NCBI RefSeq assembly: GCF_022479115.1
Contig: NZ_CP092497.1
Coordinates: 4,898,001 to 4,962,000 of the forward strand
Length of the DNA stretch: 64,000 bases
Source of the DNA: Amycolatopsis sp. EV170708-02-1
GTDB lineage: Bacteria > Actinomycetota > Actinomycetes > Mycobacteriales > Pseudonocardiaceae
Direction: 5' to 3'
Position numbers and translations under genes: made by a program. Below the pieces are notes generated by a model. The model did not search any database. It saw only the letters and a program-made list of their open reading frames with translations, and was not told where the DNA came from. Of this stretch, positions 1 to 7,833 are shown piece after piece (the stretch's first letter is position 1; every line of letters starts with the position of its first letter).

Positions 1-112
1 GAGGCGGCGGCGCGGGCGCGGGTTCCGGCGGATTCGAACCGCAGCCTGCGAGCAGGCAACCGACGGCGAGCGCCATGGTCACTCGAATGCGCGCTGTCGT
101 CTGGCTCTTCAT
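1..112 (-). CDS. Lipoprotein, N-terminal fragment (runs off left edge)
   Basis: An ATG at 112 opens a frame that stays open to the window edge. The 37 visible residues have a basic start (MKSQTTARIR), a short hydrophobic core and the lipobox LAGC, followed directly by a Pro/Ala-rich linker. This is the layout of a lipoprotein signal peptide cut by signal peptidase II, so the product should be anchored on the outer face of the membrane. The mature domain lies outside the window, so function cannot be assigned. It is divergent from the GPP34 gene, with 51 bases between the start codons. Confidence 0.6.
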   Translation of the reverse strand, partial: MKSQTTARIRVTMALAVGCLLAGCGSNPPEPAPAPPP

Positions 113-163
113 CCAGCAGAGGGTAAAGCTGTCCGACGGGACCGGTCCCGATGGGAGGACTAG

Positions 164-811
164 ATGACTCAGTCTCTGCCGCAACGGATGTACCTGCTCG
201 GCTACGACACCGAGAAGAGCAGGCTCGATCCCGCCAGTGCCGTCGTGCGGGGTTCGCTCCTGCGCGCGGCCGCGGTGGCCGAGCTGATCCTCGCCGGTCT
301 CCTCATCGATCGCGACGGAAAAGCGGAGCGCACGGCCGCGGCGGGTCTGGCCCCGGGAGACCCCTTCCTCGCCAAGGTGCTGGAAGACGCTCCCGGAGCG
401 AAACCGCGGCGCTGGCTCACCGTCGTCGACCGCGACTGGCATAAGGCCGAGGACGTCGTCCGGGACCAGCTCGCCACGGCCGGGACGATCACGGTCGGCA
501 GGCACCGGGCGTTGGGCATCTTCCCGGTCCGCGACATCACCCTGGCGGATCCTCCGCAGGCAGACGCGCTCCGCGAACGGGTCCGCGACGTGGTGCTGAG
601 CGGTCGTGATCCCGCCGCCGTCCCGATCGAGGACGCGGTGCTCGCCGTCCTCTCCGCCGAGGGCGACGTCCACACGGTGTTCAGTGCCAAGGAAAACCGT
701 GCCCACCGAAGCGCGATCAAGGCGCTCGCTGCGCGCTTCGACACCACTCTGCCCGGGCTGCGGAAGGCGGTCCAGTACTCGGTCGCGGCCCGGCGGTCGG
801 TCAGCGGCTAG
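164..811 (+). CDS. GPP34 family (GOLPH3-like) phosphoprotein
   Basis: The 215-residue product has the GOLPH3/Vps74 (GPP34) pattern: an N-terminal LPQRMYLLGYD segment, a helical core with AAAVAELILAGLL, and a conserved C-terminal arginine/alanine helix region. Eukaryotic members bind phosphatidylinositol-4-phosphate. Actinobacterial copies are common but their role is poorly defined, probably peripheral membrane binding. The start is supported by GGGAGGA a few bases upstream. The 3' end overlaps the convergent yidC by 11 bases. Family assignment is firm; cellular role is unknown. Confidence 0.85.
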   Translation: MTQSLPQRMYLLGYDTEKSRLDPASAVVRGSLLRAAAVAELILAGLLIDRDGKAERTAAAGLAPGDPFLAKVLEDAPGAKPRRWLTVVDRDWHKAEDVVRDQLATAGTITVGRHRALGIFPVRDITLADPPQADALRERVRDVVLSGRDPAAVPIEDAVLAVLSAEGDVHTVFSAKENRAHRSAIKALAARFDTTLPGLRKAVQYSVAARRSVSG

Positions 812-1577
812 CCTCCTCCCTGTCGACTACCCTGGTGAGGAAATGCTGCTGCCCCAGCGTCCAGACGTTGGTGGCCAGGAAGTACAGCAGCACCCCGATC
901 GGCACCGGGAAGAACGCTCCCGAGACCAGCATCCCGACCGGCGCCAGATACATCATCAGTTTGGTGATCCCGGCCGTCTCCGGTGCGGTCTGCCGCGCGA
1001 GTCCCGACCGCATCGAGAAGAACGTGGCCAGGCTCGCGATCAGCATCAGCGGCACCCCGACGGCGATCATGTGGACGTGGTCCGTGCCGAAGGCGGCCAA
1101 TTCCGCCGCGGGTTGCGAAAGCCAGTTGCCGAGCTTCGCGCCGAACAGGTCGGCGTTCAGGAACGACCGCACACCGGCCTGGTCGAAGACGTGGTTCGAG
1201 ACGGCGCCCGGGGTGAAATCGCGCAGAACCCAGTACAGCGAAAGGAACACCGGGAGCTGGATCAACGCCGGAAGACAGCCGCCCAGCGGGCTTGAGCCGC
1301 TTTCGGCGTGCAGTTTTTGGATCTCTTTCGCCATCCGCTGGCGATCCTTGCCGTACTTCTCCTTGATCCGCTGCATTTGCGGGGCGAGCGCCTGCATGCG
1401 GCGGCCCGCGCGCAACGCGCTGAGCGCGGGTTTCACCAGCAGGAGGCGCAGCGTGAAGACGAGGAACACGATGGACAGCACCCAGGCGACGCCCGAGTCG
1501 GGGCTCGACACGGCACCGAAAACCTTGTGCCAGAACCAGAGGATGGCGGAAACGGGGTACAGGAAGACATCGAACAT
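801..1577 (-). CDS. yidC: YidC/Oxa1 family membrane protein insertase
   Basis: The 258-residue product matches the short Gram-positive YidC/Oxa1 type, which inserts and folds proteins in the cytoplasmic membrane. Hydrophobic segments lie near residues 27-48, 105-125, 172-195 and 208-245. Between the first two is the charged amphipathic loop (MQRIKEKYGKDRQRMAKEI) typical of the family, followed by the conserved GSSPLGGCLPALIQLPVF segment. This copy is away from the rnpA-rpmH locus, so it is probably an accessory paralogue. A DUF6412 protein is encoded just upstream on the same strand, an arrangement often seen in actinomycetes. Confidence 0.92.
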   Translation of the reverse strand: MFDVFLYPVSAILWFWHKVFGAVSSPDSGVAWVLSIVFLVFTLRLLLVKPALSALRAGRRMQALAPQMQRIKEKYGKDRQRMAKEIQKLHAESGSSPLGGCLPALIQLPVFLSLYWVLRDFTPGAVSNHVFDQAGVRSFLNADLFGAKLGNWLSQPAAELAAFGTDHVHMIAVGVPLMLIASLATFFSMRSGLARQTAPETAGITKLMMYLAPVGMLVSGAFFPVPIGVLLYFLATNVWTLGQQHFLTRVVDREEASR

Positions 1578-1646
1578 GACCAGGTCACTCCGTCGGTCGA
1601 AGGTAGGCGGGCAGGAGTGACTGCCTCACCTTCGAACGAGGAAAGG

Positions 1647-2003
1647 TCAGGCAGTCGCGATGCCCTGTGACGGAGCCCTTGGCCGGACGCGGCCACGCGC
1701 GTCGGGGTCGCGCAGGCTCAGGAACAGCTGCGCGCGTTCGCGCAGGCTGATGGCGCGCACCCGCATCGCGGCGGCCGCCGGTTCCAGGCGGAAATGCACC
1801 GCGAGCGCGAGCAGGACGGCGGCGAGGGACGCGGTCAGGGCGGCGGCCAGCCCGAGCGGGTTGGCGACCGCCACCGACGCCGTCAGCGCGGTGGCCAGGC
1901 TCAGCGGGTTGATCCCGCCGACGACCGGGAGCACGACGAACAACTCGGGCAGGAACAGCGCAAGCATCAGCTTGAGCCGCACGCCGAAGTAGGTTCGCTC
2001 CAC
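1647..2003 (-). CDS. DUF6412 domain membrane protein
   Basis: The 118-residue product has two hydrophobic segments in its first 80 residues and the DUF6412 C-terminal signature (SLRERAQLFLSLRDPDARGR followed by VRPRAP). I place the start at GTG 2003 because TAGTGT (2016-2011) lies seven bases upstream, as in a leaderless promoter; longer in-frame starts exist up to 2102 but would overlap the divergent ABC-F promoter. It sits 69 bases upstream of yidC on the same strand and is probably co-transcribed with it. Function is unknown; a role beside YidC is an inference from this recurring neighbourhood. Confidence 0.7.
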   Translation of the reverse strand: MERTYFGVRLKLMLALFLPELFVVLPVVGGINPLSLATALTASVAVANPLGLAAALTASLAAVLLALAVHFRLEPAAAAMRVRAISLRERAQLFLSLRDPDARGRVRPRAPSQGIATA

Positions 2004-2066
2004 GTCACCGACACTACCGGAGATATTGCGTTGCGTGATTCCCGAGCGCGCGGGCAGTCTGTCGCA

Positions 2067-3686
2067 ATGGGTCACGTGGAAGTCGCGCATGTCGAGTACC
2101 ACCTGCCCGACGGACGGCTGCTTCTCGACGATGTCTCGTTCCGGGTCGGGGAGGGCAGCGTCTGCGCGCTCGTCGGCGCCAACGGGGCGGGCAAGACGAC
2201 CTTGCTGCGGCTGATCTCCGGGGAACTCTCTCCCAGCGAGGGCTCCGTGACCATCAGCGGCGGGCTCGGGGTGATGCCCCAGTTCGTCGGGTCGGTGCGC
2301 GACGAACGGACCGTGCGGGACCTGCTCGTCTCGGTGTCGCCGGACGCGCTCCGCGCCGCCGCCCGTGCCGTCGACGAGACCGAGCTGGCCTTGATGGAAC
2401 GCGACGACGAAGCGAGCCAGATGGCGTACGCACAGGCTCTCGGCGACTGGGGCGACGCTCGCGGCTACGAAGCCGAAGTCGTGTGGGACAAGTGCACGAC
2501 GGCGGCGCTCAACATGCCGTACGAGAAGGCGCGCTGGCGCGAGGTGCGCACGCTGTCCGGCGGCGAACAGAAACGGCTCGTGCTGGAGGCGCTGCTCCTC
2601 GGCGGATCCGGCGTCCTCCTACTCGACGAGCCGGACAACTACCTCGACGTCCCCGGCAAGCAGTGGCTGGAAGAACGGCTGCGTGAGACCCAGAAGACCG
2701 TGCTGTTCGTTTCGCACGACCGAGAACTCCTCGCCCGGGCGGCGAAGAAGATCATCAGCGTCGAGCCCGGGCCCGCCGGCGGCGACGTCTGGGTGCACGG
2801 CGGCGGCTTCGACACCTATCACCAGGCGCGCGCGGAGCGGTTCGAACGCTTCGAGGAACTCCGCCGCCGCTGGGACGAAAAGCACGCCCAGCTCAAGAAA
2901 CTCGTCGCCGACATGCGCCAGTACGCCGCGCGCAGCGACGAGATGGCCTCGCGCTACCACGCCGCGCAGACACGGTTGCGCAAATTCGAGGAGGCCGGAG
3001 CGCCCGCCGCTCCCCCGCGCGAACAGAAGATCACCATGCGCCTGCGCGGCGGCCGGACCGGGGTGCGCGCCGTCACCTGCGAAGGGCTCGAACTCACCGG
3101 CCTGATGAAACCCTTCGATCTGGAGGTCTTCTACGGCGAACGCGTCGCGGTGCTCGGCTCGAACGGCTCCGGCAAATCGCATTTCCTGCGGCTGCTGGCG
3201 GGAGAGGACGTCGCGCACGACGGACTGTGGAAGCTCGGCGCCCGCGTCGTCCCCGGCCATTTCGCGCAGACACACGCCCATCCCGAACTGCTCGGGCAGA
3301 CGCTCGTCGACATCCTCTGGACCGGCTACGCGCGAAGCCGGGGGCCCGCGATGAACATCCTGCGCCGCTACGAACTCGACGGGCAGGGCGACCAGCGGTT
3401 CGAGAAGCTGTCCGGCGGCCAGCAGGCGCGGTTCCAGATCCTGCTGCTGGAGATCGGCGGCGCCACCATCCTGCTGCTCGACGAACCGACCGACAACCTC
3501 GACCTCGCTTCGGCGGAAGCGCTGCAACAGGCGCTGGAAGCCTACGAAGGTACCACCGTCGCGGTGACGCACGACCGGTGGTTCGCGCGCTCCTTCGATC
3601 GGTACCTCGTGTTCGGCTCGGACGGGCACGTGCGGGAAACGACGGAACCGGTGTGGGACGAGCGGCCGGTACAACGGGCCCGGTGA
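2067..3686 (+). CDS. ABC-F family ATPase (translation factor type)
   Basis: The 539-residue product has two ABC ATPase domains and no membrane segments, the ABC-F layout; such proteins act on the ribosomal E site in translation control or antibiotic resistance. Domain 1 has Walker A GANGAGKTT and signature LSGGEQKR; domain 2 has GSNGSGKS and LSGGQQARFQ. The charged linker between them (about residues 255-320) is the P-site tRNA interaction region. The first Walker B reads LLLDEPDNYLD where most members have EPTNHLD; the second reads LLDEPTDNLD. The ATG at 2067 starts just before the first beta strand; no clear ribosome site precedes it. Confidence 0.88.
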   Translation: MGHVEVAHVEYHLPDGRLLLDDVSFRVGEGSVCALVGANGAGKTTLLRLISGELSPSEGSVTISGGLGVMPQFVGSVRDERTVRDLLVSVSPDALRAAARAVDETELALMERDDEASQMAYAQALGDWGDARGYEAEVVWDKCTTAALNMPYEKARWREVRTLSGGEQKRLVLEALLLGGSGVLLLDEPDNYLDVPGKQWLEERLRETQKTVLFVSHDRELLARAAKKIISVEPGPAGGDVWVHGGGFDTYHQARAERFERFEELRRRWDEKHAQLKKLVADMRQYAARSDEMASRYHAAQTRLRKFEEAGAPAAPPREQKITMRLRGGRTGVRAVTCEGLELTGLMKPFDLEVFYGERVAVLGSNGSGKSHFLRLLAGEDVAHDGLWKLGARVVPGHFAQTHAHPELLGQTLVDILWTGYARSRGPAMNILRRYELDGQGDQRFEKLSGGQQARFQILLLEIGGATILLLDEPTDNLDLASAEALQQALEAYEGTTVAVTHDRWFARSFDRYLVFGSDGHVRETTEPVWDERPVQRAR

Positions 3687-3785
3687 CTCACTCGGGTCGG
3701 TGAAGGCGACACACCAACCGGAGGTGCCCTCGGCGGCCCCGTCGTGTGTTTGAATGCCGCATCGTCCCAAGGCTGGAGTTTTCTC

Positions 3786-4799
3786 GTGCAGGCCGCTGCC
3801 ATCCCTTTCGCCATCGCGGCGCTGTGCTGTGCGGCGTTCCTGGTGAGCTTCCTGCGTGACCGGCGCAAGCTGCGGAACGGCTTCTACCTCTTCTTCGCGC
3901 TTCTCTTCCTCGGCGTGACGTTGATCGCGCTGCTCGCTTCGGTGTCTCCCGAGGCGGCGGGTTTCGTCGCGGTCGGCGTGATCCTGCTGATCATCCCGAC
4001 GGTCCTCGCGCTGACGGTCTTCCTGATCTGCAACGGGATCACCATGCTCCGCCGGGAGGGACGCCGGCTGGCGAACGTCCTTTCGCTGCTGACCGGGATC
4101 GGCATCTGCGCGCTGATCGTCTTCAACGCCACGGTCACCCAACTGGCCTGGGAACCCCTCGACATCGTGCGGGGCATCCTCAACGGGCTCGTCGTCTATT
4201 TCTCGTTCCTTTTCGTCTGCTTCCTCCTGTACTCGATCGTCTACGGCCGCATCCGCACCGAGAAGGGCGTCGACTTCGTGGTGGTGCTGGGTTCGGGGCT
4301 GCTGGACGGTCACCGGGTCCCGCCGCTGCTGGCCGGGCGCCTGAACCGCGCCCGGCGCGTGCTCGACGCCGAGGCCCGCCACGGCGGGGAACCGATGGTG
4401 GTCACCTCGGGCGGGCAGGGGCCCGACGAGGACCTGCCCGAGTCCCACGCCATGGCCGAGCATCTGGTTGAGAACGGGGTGCCGAGGGAACGGATCCTGC
4501 TCGAAGACCGGTCGCGGACGACCTTCGAGAACCTCACCTTCAGCGCCGAGATCATGCGGCAGCGGAAGGCGGACTACCGCTGCACGATCGTCACGAACAA
4601 CTTCCACGTGCTCCGCGCCGCCCTCACCGCCCGCCGCGCGAAGGTGAACGGCCAGGTCATCGGGTCGCCGACGGCGTGGTACTTCTGGCCGAGCGCCACC
4701 ATCCGCGAATTCGTCGCCATCGTGGTGGAGCACAAGTACAAGAACCTGGTGGTGTGCGGGCTCATCGTGCTTTCGCAGGTGTCCCGCGCCTTCTCGTGA
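3786..4799 (+). CDS. YdcF family membrane protein (DUF218)
   Basis: The product is about 337 residues. Five to six hydrophobic segments fill the first 170 residues, then comes a DUF218/YdcF domain beginning VDFVVVLGSGLLDGHRVPP and carrying the TSGGQGPDED and EDRSRTTFENL motifs. YdcF-type proteins such as ElyC/SanA act in envelope and lipid-carrier metabolism, but this member's substrate is unknown. I prefer GTG 3786 because GGAG at 3775-3778 is correctly spaced; an upstream GTG at 3744 is in frame without such a site. A final hydrophobic stretch (NLVVCGLIVLSQVS) ends the protein. Confidence 0.82.
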   Translation: MQAAAIPFAIAALCCAAFLVSFLRDRRKLRNGFYLFFALLFLGVTLIALLASVSPEAAGFVAVGVILLIIPTVLALTVFLICNGITMLRREGRRLANVLSLLTGIGICALIVFNATVTQLAWEPLDIVRGILNGLVVYFSFLFVCFLLYSIVYGRIRTEKGVDFVVVLGSGLLDGHRVPPLLAGRLNRARRVLDAEARHGGEPMVVTSGGQGPDEDLPESHAMAEHLVENGVPRERILLEDRSRTTFENLTFSAEIMRQRKADYRCTIVTNNFHVLRAALTARRAKVNGQVIGSPTAWYFWPSATIREFVAIVVEHKYKNLVVCGLIVLSQVSRAFS

Positions 4800-4816
4800 C
4801 GTCCTCCAAAGCCGAT

Positions 4817-4908
4817 CTCGCGTGCTCAGAGACGTAACTCGCGTGCTTGAAGGCGTAACTCGCGAGTTACGCCTTCAAGCACGCGAGTTACGCGTCTGAG
4901 CACGCGAG
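4817..4908. repeat. 92-bp near-perfect palindrome (family A element)
   Basis: Two 46-base arms (4817-4862 and 4863-4908) are inverted copies with only two mismatches and no loop. Each arm is built from two similar units that begin with ACTCGCGTGCT. The element lies just after the YdcF stop codon. Related units occur at 33961-34070, 39037-39111 and 57979-58036. It could form a long hairpin in RNA or a cruciform in DNA; a terminator role is possible but there is no T-run. The following 120 bases to the methyltransferase start hold only a candidate TTGACA (5000-5005). Confidence 0.85.
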
Positions 4909-5036
4909 TTGCGCCTTCGGTCCTCCGGAGAAATTGACACCCCGGGCCGAATTCCGGGCATCACCACTTGACGCCGCGTGACAAATCCCAGCCTTCCGTT
5001 TGACAACACCGTTTTCGCCGGGTCATCGTCCTGCGC

Positions 5037-5858
5037 ATGAGCGCTTACACCCGGCAGGCGATGGCGCGGCTGTTCGACCGGACGGCGGAGACTTACGACG
5101 CTCTCGGCGTCGACTTCTTCGGCACGTTCGCGGGAGAACTGCTCGACCGGGTCGCGCTCCTCCCCGGTGAGCGGGTGCTGGACGTCGGCTGCGGACGGGG
5201 CGCGGTGCTGTTCCCGGCGGCGGAGCGGGTCGGCGCGGGCGGATCGGTGCTGGGGATCGACCTTTCCGCGGAAATGGTCGAGCGCACCGCGAAGGACGTC
5301 GAGGCTCGCGGCGTCAACGCGGAGATTTCCCTTATGGACGCCCAAGAACCGACTCTGCCCGACGCCGCCTTCGACGTGGTCCTCGCGTCGTTCGTGGTCT
5401 TCTTCCTGCCCGATCCGGTCGCCGGGCTGCGGTCTTGGCATCGTCTCCTCGCACCCGGTGGCCGGCTGGGTGTGACCACGTTCGGCGCCGACGATCCACG
5501 GTGGGCCGCCGTGCGCGCGCTGTTCACCCCGTTCGTACCGCCAGAGCTGGCCTGGACGCTGGCCATCAGGGCGGGTCTGTTCGCCACCCTCGAAGGTTTC
5601 GGCCAGGCCGTGGAGTCGGCGGGCTTCAGCGGTGTCACGTCCGTGGAACGCGTCTATCCGGTGAAGTTCGCCGACCCCGGGCACTGGATCACCTGGTCCT
5701 GGTCGCACGGCCAGCGGATGTTCTGGGAGCTGATCCCGGAAAACCGTCTCGACGCCGTCCGCCAGGCCGTGCTCGCGGAGCTCGAACCGCTCCGCGAGCC
5801 CGACGGGAGCGTGGTGCTGGCGCAGACCGTGCGCTACACCCTCGCCCACCGCGGCTGA
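5037..5858 (+). CDS. Class I SAM-dependent methyltransferase
   Basis: The 273-residue soluble protein has the Rossmann-type methyltransferase motifs in order: motif I VLDVGCGRGAVL (residues about 46-57), an acidic end of strand 2 (GIDLSAEMVE), the DAQEPTLPDAAFDVVLASFV region, and LLAPGGRLGVTTFG. It resembles UbiE/COQ5-type small-molecule methyltransferases; the acceptor is not predictable. No good ribosome site precedes ATG 5037; TTGACA at 5000-5005 would place transcription start close to the ATG, so the message may be leaderless, but the -10 match is weak. The gene ends four bases before the convergent ABC-F gene. Confidence 0.85.
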   Translation: MSAYTRQAMARLFDRTAETYDALGVDFFGTFAGELLDRVALLPGERVLDVGCGRGAVLFPAAERVGAGGSVLGIDLSAEMVERTAKDVEARGVNAEISLMDAQEPTLPDAAFDVVLASFVVFFLPDPVAGLRSWHRLLAPGGRLGVTTFGADDPRWAAVRALFTPFVPPELAWTLAIRAGLFATLEGFGQAVESAGFSGVTSVERVYPVKFADPGHWITWSWSHGQRMFWELIPENRLDAVRQAVLAELEPLREPDGSVVLAQTVRYTLAHRG

Positions 5859-5862
5859 CGGC

Positions 5863-7464
5863 TCACAACGCGAGCCTCGGCCAGGACGCCGTGTCCCGCG
5901 AAAGCTGCCGATCGTGCGTCGCGATCACCACCGCGGCCGGTGTCGCGTCGAGCGCGGCGGTCAGCTCGTCGACGAGTGCGGCGGACAGGTGGTTGGTCGG
6001 TTCGTCCAGCAGTACGACGTGCGGGCGGCCCGCCAGTACGAGCGCCAGGTCCAGCCGACGCCGGGCGCCGACCGAAAGTTCCACCACCGGCCGGTGCCGG
6101 TCGTAACCGGCGAGCAGACCCAGCTCGCCCAGTCCCGGGCCGGAGATCCCCGACCTGGCGAGCCGTTCGTCGTACAGCTCCATCGCCGTCCGCCTGCCCG
6201 GCAGGTCGGACTCCTGTCCCAGCCGCCCGATCCGCGCCGACCGCGAGCGCGCGACCGTGCCCGTGTCCGGCTCCAGTTCCCCGGCCAGCACGCTCAGGAG
6301 CGTCGACTTGCCCGCTCCGTTGGGACCGGTGACCACCAGCCGGTCGCCGCTTTCCAGTGCCACGTCGACCGGACGCGCGAGCCGCCCGGCCACCGTCACC
6401 CCGGCGGCACGGAGCAGGACCGCGCCTCCGTGCGACGGCAGGTCGGGCATGGCGAACCGGGCGGGCGGCGGCGGGACGGCCACCACGTGCCCGGCCAGTT
6501 CTTCCTGCCTCCGGTGGACCGCGCGCACCAGCCCGGGCGCGCGGGTGGCGCGGACATGCCTGCCGGTGCCCTTGGGCGGCCGCCAGTTGTCACGCAACCG
6601 GTTCCGGGCGGCGGACAGGTCGTCGGCCAGCCGTTGCCGCTCGGCGATCTGCTCGGCGTGCTCGGACTCCCAGCGGGCACGTTCGGCTCGGCGGGCCTCG
6701 ACGTAAGCCGCGTACCCGCCGCCGTACACACGTGGCTTGCCGTCGCTCGACGGATCGAGGTCGATCACCGTGGTGGCGACGTCCGCGAGCAACGCCCGGT
6801 CATGGCTGACCAGCACGACCACGCCCGGGTGCGCGCGCAACCGTTCGGTGAGGTGTTCGAGGCCCGCCGCGTCGAGATGGTTCGTCGGCTCGTCGAGCAG
6901 CAGGACCGGATGCCCGGCGCCGAGCAGGCAGGCCAGCCGGACCCGGTGGCGCTGCCCGACCGAGAGTGTCCCGAGTGGACGGTCACGATCGTCCACGGCG
7001 TTCAAGGCCGCCAAGGAAACCTCGACGCGCCTGTCGGCGTCCCACGCGTCGAGGGCTTCGGCCTGCTCCAGCGCGGCGGCGAAAACGTCGTCCGCACCCG
7101 GACGGCCGTCACTGAGCGCCTCGGTGGCGGCCTCGAGACGAGCCAGAGCCTCGCGGACGGCGGCCAGTTCGAGGTCGATCAGCGCGCCGACGGTGTCGCT
7201 CGCGCCGAGCGGGATCTGCTGGTCGGCGACCCCGGCCGAACCCGAGCGATGCACCTCGCCGCGGTCGGCGGGCAGGTCACCGGCGAGCACCCGGAGAAGC
7301 GTGGTCTTGCCGCGGCCGTTCTCCCCGACGATGGCGACCCGGTCCCCGGCGGCGGCGACGAGATCGACGCCGGAGAGCACGGGCCGTCCCCCGAAGGAGA
7401 GGTGGACGCCGGACAGGCGGACGTGCGCCGCGCGCACAGGCGCGGGAGAAAGAGGGGAATGCAT
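5863..7464 (-). CDS. ABC-F family ribosomal protection-type ATPase
   Basis: The 533-residue product has two ABC domains and no membrane spans. Domain 1 has Walker A GENGRGKTT, signature LSVGQRHRVRLA and LLLDEPTNHLD; domain 2 has GPNGAGKST, LSVGARRRLDLA and LLDEPTNHLS. Both signature motifs read LSVG rather than LSGG, as in several actinobacterial antibiotic-resistance ABC-F proteins of the TlrC/VarM/LmrC type. Such proteins bind the ribosome and dislodge drugs from the peptidyl transferase centre. The 5' leader carries a short peptide, an anti-Shine-Dalgarno element and a WhiB7-like promoter, which strongly suggests drug-inducible expression. Start codon 7464 is preceded by GGAGG at 7479-7475. 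Confidence 0.9.
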   Translation of the reverse strand: MHSPLSPAPVRAAHVRLSGVHLSFGGRPVLSGVDLVAAAGDRVAIVGENGRGKTTLLRVLAGDLPADRGEVHRSGSAGVADQQIPLGASDTVGALIDLELAAVREALARLEAATEALSDGRPGADDVFAAALEQAEALDAWDADRRVEVSLAALNAVDDRDRPLGTLSVGQRHRVRLACLLGAGHPVLLLDEPTNHLDAAGLEHLTERLRAHPGVVVLVSHDRALLADVATTVIDLDPSSDGKPRVYGGGYAAYVEARRAERARWESEHAEQIAERQRLADDLSAARNRLRDNWRPPKGTGRHVRATRAPGLVRAVHRRQEELAGHVVAVPPPPARFAMPDLPSHGGAVLLRAAGVTVAGRLARPVDVALESGDRLVVTGPNGAGKSTLLSVLAGELEPDTGTVARSRSARIGRLGQESDLPGRRTAMELYDERLARSGISGPGLGELGLLAGYDRHRPVVELSVGARRRLDLALVLAGRPHVVLLDEPTNHLSAALVDELTAALDATPAAVVIATHDRQLSRDTASWPRLAL

Positions 7465-7465
7465 G

Positions 7466-7552
7466 AAGGAACTGCCTCCGGTGAAGGTGATGAGCAGGAA
7501 GAACGAACTCCGGTACCGCGGCTCGCGGTACCGGTGGAGGCGTCGTTCCTCA
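7466..7552 (-). promoter_or_regulatory. Attenuator: anti-Shine-Dalgarno and hairpin before ABC-F gene
   Basis: Read on the minus strand, the leader of the ABC-F gene holds three elements. GAGGAAC (7551-7545) and GCCTCC (7541-7536) can pair with GTTCCTT (7472-7466) and GGAGGC (7479-7474), the latter being the ribosome-binding site. Between them is a perfect hairpin, two 11-base arms (7534-7524 and 7520-7510) with a 3-base loop, followed by a moderately T-rich stretch. The upstream arm begins at the stop codon of the leader peptide. A ribosome stalled there would cover GAGGAAC and release the ribosome-binding site. The pairing is directly visible; the mechanism is inferred. Confidence 0.6.
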
Positions 7553-7582
7553 GAGGAACAGCAGTTGCTGCATCACGTTCAC
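7550..7582 (-). CDS. Leader peptide MNVMQQLLFL (attenuator of the ABC-F gene)
   Basis: A 10-codon frame starts at GTG 7582, with ATG 7573 as an alternative giving MQQLLFL, and stops at 7550, 85 bases before the ABC-F start codon. Its stop codon overlaps the arm of the anti-Shine-Dalgarno structure. Short peptides in this position are known to stall drug-bound ribosomes and switch on ABC-F and Erm resistance genes. No ribosome site is seen, and the likely transcription start is only a few bases upstream, so translation may be leaderless. Confidence 0.5.
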   Translation of the reverse strand: MNVMQQLLFL

Positions 7583-7583
7583 G

Positions 7584-7620
7584 AGGGTAGACACGGCCGG
7601 AAGGCGCCGCATCCGATTTT
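7584..7620 (-). promoter_or_regulatory. WhiB7-type promoter candidate
   Basis: On the minus strand, AAAAT (7620-7616) stands out in GC-rich DNA. It is followed after two bases by GATGCG (7613-7608) as a possible -35 element, an 18-base spacer and TACCCT (7589-7584) as -10. WhiB7-dependent promoters in mycobacteria and streptomycetes carry such an AT-rich block directly upstream of -35, and ABC-F resistance genes are typical members of that regulon. The transcript would start at or just before the leader peptide. The call rests on spacing and the AT block only. Confidence 0.4.
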
Positions 7621-7833
7621 CGGAACCACACGTTCGCGCCATCCCCCTGGCGCCCGCGTCACCACCCGGGCACCCCCTTCCACCTGCGACTACTCGCCGC
7701 TCCTAGCCCGCGGGCACCGCTTCAAACCACCACTTTCCGGGGTCACCCACGGGTGCACCACGACGGTTGCCATGATCACCGGCCCGGCCGACGGTGGGCT
7801 TCTCAGCAACATCCTTCGAGAGGAGCAGGACCG

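Noticed and set aside
2619..4733. A 704-codon open frame antisense to the ABC-F and YdcF genes
   Set aside because: Long antisense frames are expected in GC-rich coding DNA; the product is low-complexity Arg/Glu/Gly-rich with no motifs, while the plus-strand genes have clear domains.
4817..4908. Palindrome considered as an insertion-sequence end or attachment site
   Set aside because: No transposase or integrase is nearby, and there is no target-site duplication that I can see.
5914..7590. A 558-codon open frame antisense to the second ABC-F gene
   Set aside because: Same reason: Arg/Gly/Gln-rich shadow of a well-supported gene.
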